Of a stretch of DNA of 21,907 bases, positions 21,501 through 21,907 are shown piece by piece. The stretch comes from Pseudomonadota bacterium (lineage in GTDB: Bacteria; Myxococcota; Myxococcia; Myxococcales; Myxococcaceae). A program made the position numbers and the translations under genes. A model generated the notes under the pieces. That model was not told the origin of the DNA and ran no database searches. It was given only the letters and a program-made list of their open reading frames with translations. The stretch spans positions 1-21,907 of the forward strand of contig JAFAAN010000017.1 in the NCBI GenBank assembly GCA_023426545.1, in the 5' to 3' direction. How positions within the stretch are numbered: position 1 is the first letter of the stretch; each line of letters opens with the position of its first letter.

Positions 21501-21907
21501 TCAGGGAAGCTCGACCTCCGCGGGAGCGAGCACGCGCGGATCGATGGCGGGGCTGACGGTGGGGAGCTTCACCGCCGTGGTCATCCAGCCATGGTGGCGC
21601 AGCACACCATTGTAGGGCGGCTGGCCGGCCACGTTGCCGGTGAGGCGGATGCGCTGGGCGTCGAACCCGGCGGGCACGGGCACCGCGTCGCCCTCCGACT
21701 GGGGCAGCACCGGCTCCAGCGTCAGATAGGTCTGCGCCACCTTGCGGCAGCCCTCGTGGACGATGCGCGCCGCGGCGCCGACCTCCGCGTCCGAGAAGGC
21801 GGAGACGTTCTCCTGGAGGAAGTCCACGAAGCGGCCCTCGCGCTGGAGCATGCCCAGCAGGGAGAGCGCGCTGGCGTGCTCGCGCTCGGGCGGCGGGGCG
21901 GGGGGCG
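21501..21907 (-). CDS. DUF2760-domain protein, 5'-truncated by the window edge
   Basis: The C-terminal 134 codons of a DUF2760 protein; the start lies beyond position 21907. The readable part begins in a Pro-rich linker followed by HASALSLLGMLQREGRFVDFLQE, the hallmark start of the DUF2760 core. It continues with SDAEVGAAARIVHEGCRKV, then RIRLTGNVAGQPPYNGVLRH with the typical GNV-x-G-x-PP-x-x-G motif, HGWMTTAVKLP, and ends APAEVELP. The internal ATG at 21849-21851 is not the true start, because the conserved LLGMLQ segment continues upstream. DUF2760 genes are often found directly upstream of a pair of Hsp70-like genes, as here, but the function is unknown. It is probably soluble and may be an accessory factor of the Hsp70 pair. 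Confidence 0.85.
   Translation of the reverse strand, partial: PPAPPPEREHASALSLLGMLQREGRFVDFLQENVSAFSDAEVGAAARIVHEGCRKVAQTYLTLEPVLPQSEGDAVPVPAGFDAQRIRLTGNVAGQPPYNGVLRHHGWMTTAVKLPTVSPAIDPRVLAPAEVELP

Overview
The window is GC-rich (about 70%), densely coded DNA of a myxobacterium, most likely of the Myxococcaceae. The best evidence is the C-terminal tail of the protein at 12912-14168: a Gly-rich linker, a Cys-Ser-Cys motif, a hydrophobic stretch and an Arg cluster, which is the MYXO-CTERM surface-anchoring pattern. Gene density, codon use (G/C at third positions) and long antisense shadow ORFs fit this. I see no tRNA, rRNA, insertion sequence, CRISPR array or prophage gene, and no region of clearly foreign composition. 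No stretch without a gene exceeds 300 bp.

Layout. (1) 61-3840 (-): a 1259-residue flavoprotein that joins a GltD/NfnL-like Fe-S flavoprotein to a PyrK/NfnS-like ferredoxin-reductase module, behind a roughly 300-residue helical N-terminal domain of unknown function. (2) 4001-9507: a glycan-assembly group. On the minus strand are a two-domain GT4 glycosyltransferase, a coiled-coil protein overlapping it by ATGA, and a DPM1/ALG5-like GT2 glycosyltransferase. Diverging from them on the plus strand are a single GT4 enzyme and a lipoprotein. (3) 9495-10836: a NADAR-family protein diverging from an unrecognised protein with a HEAT-like C-terminus. (4) 10867-12768 (-): gmd and rmd, abutting, which would make GDP-D-rhamnose (6-deoxy-sugar donor) for the nearby glycosyltransferases. 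(5) 12912-16007 (+): a beta-propeller phytase-like protein lacking most catalytic residues, followed by a UshA-type 5'-nucleotidase lipoprotein; together they look like a cell-surface phosphoester module. (6) 16229-16627 (+): a small zinc-ribbon protein preceded by an unusually structured intergenic region. (7) 16772-21907 (-): an apparent three-gene operon DUF2760 - Hsp70 - Hsp70/DUF3731, running in from the right edge.

The most interesting items are the Nfn-like single-chain flavoenzyme with its extra N-terminal domain, the degenerate surface-anchored phytase, the tandem lid-less Hsp70/DUF2760 cassette, and the nested inverted repeats at 16038-16125. All family assignments were made by reading motifs; no database search was run.
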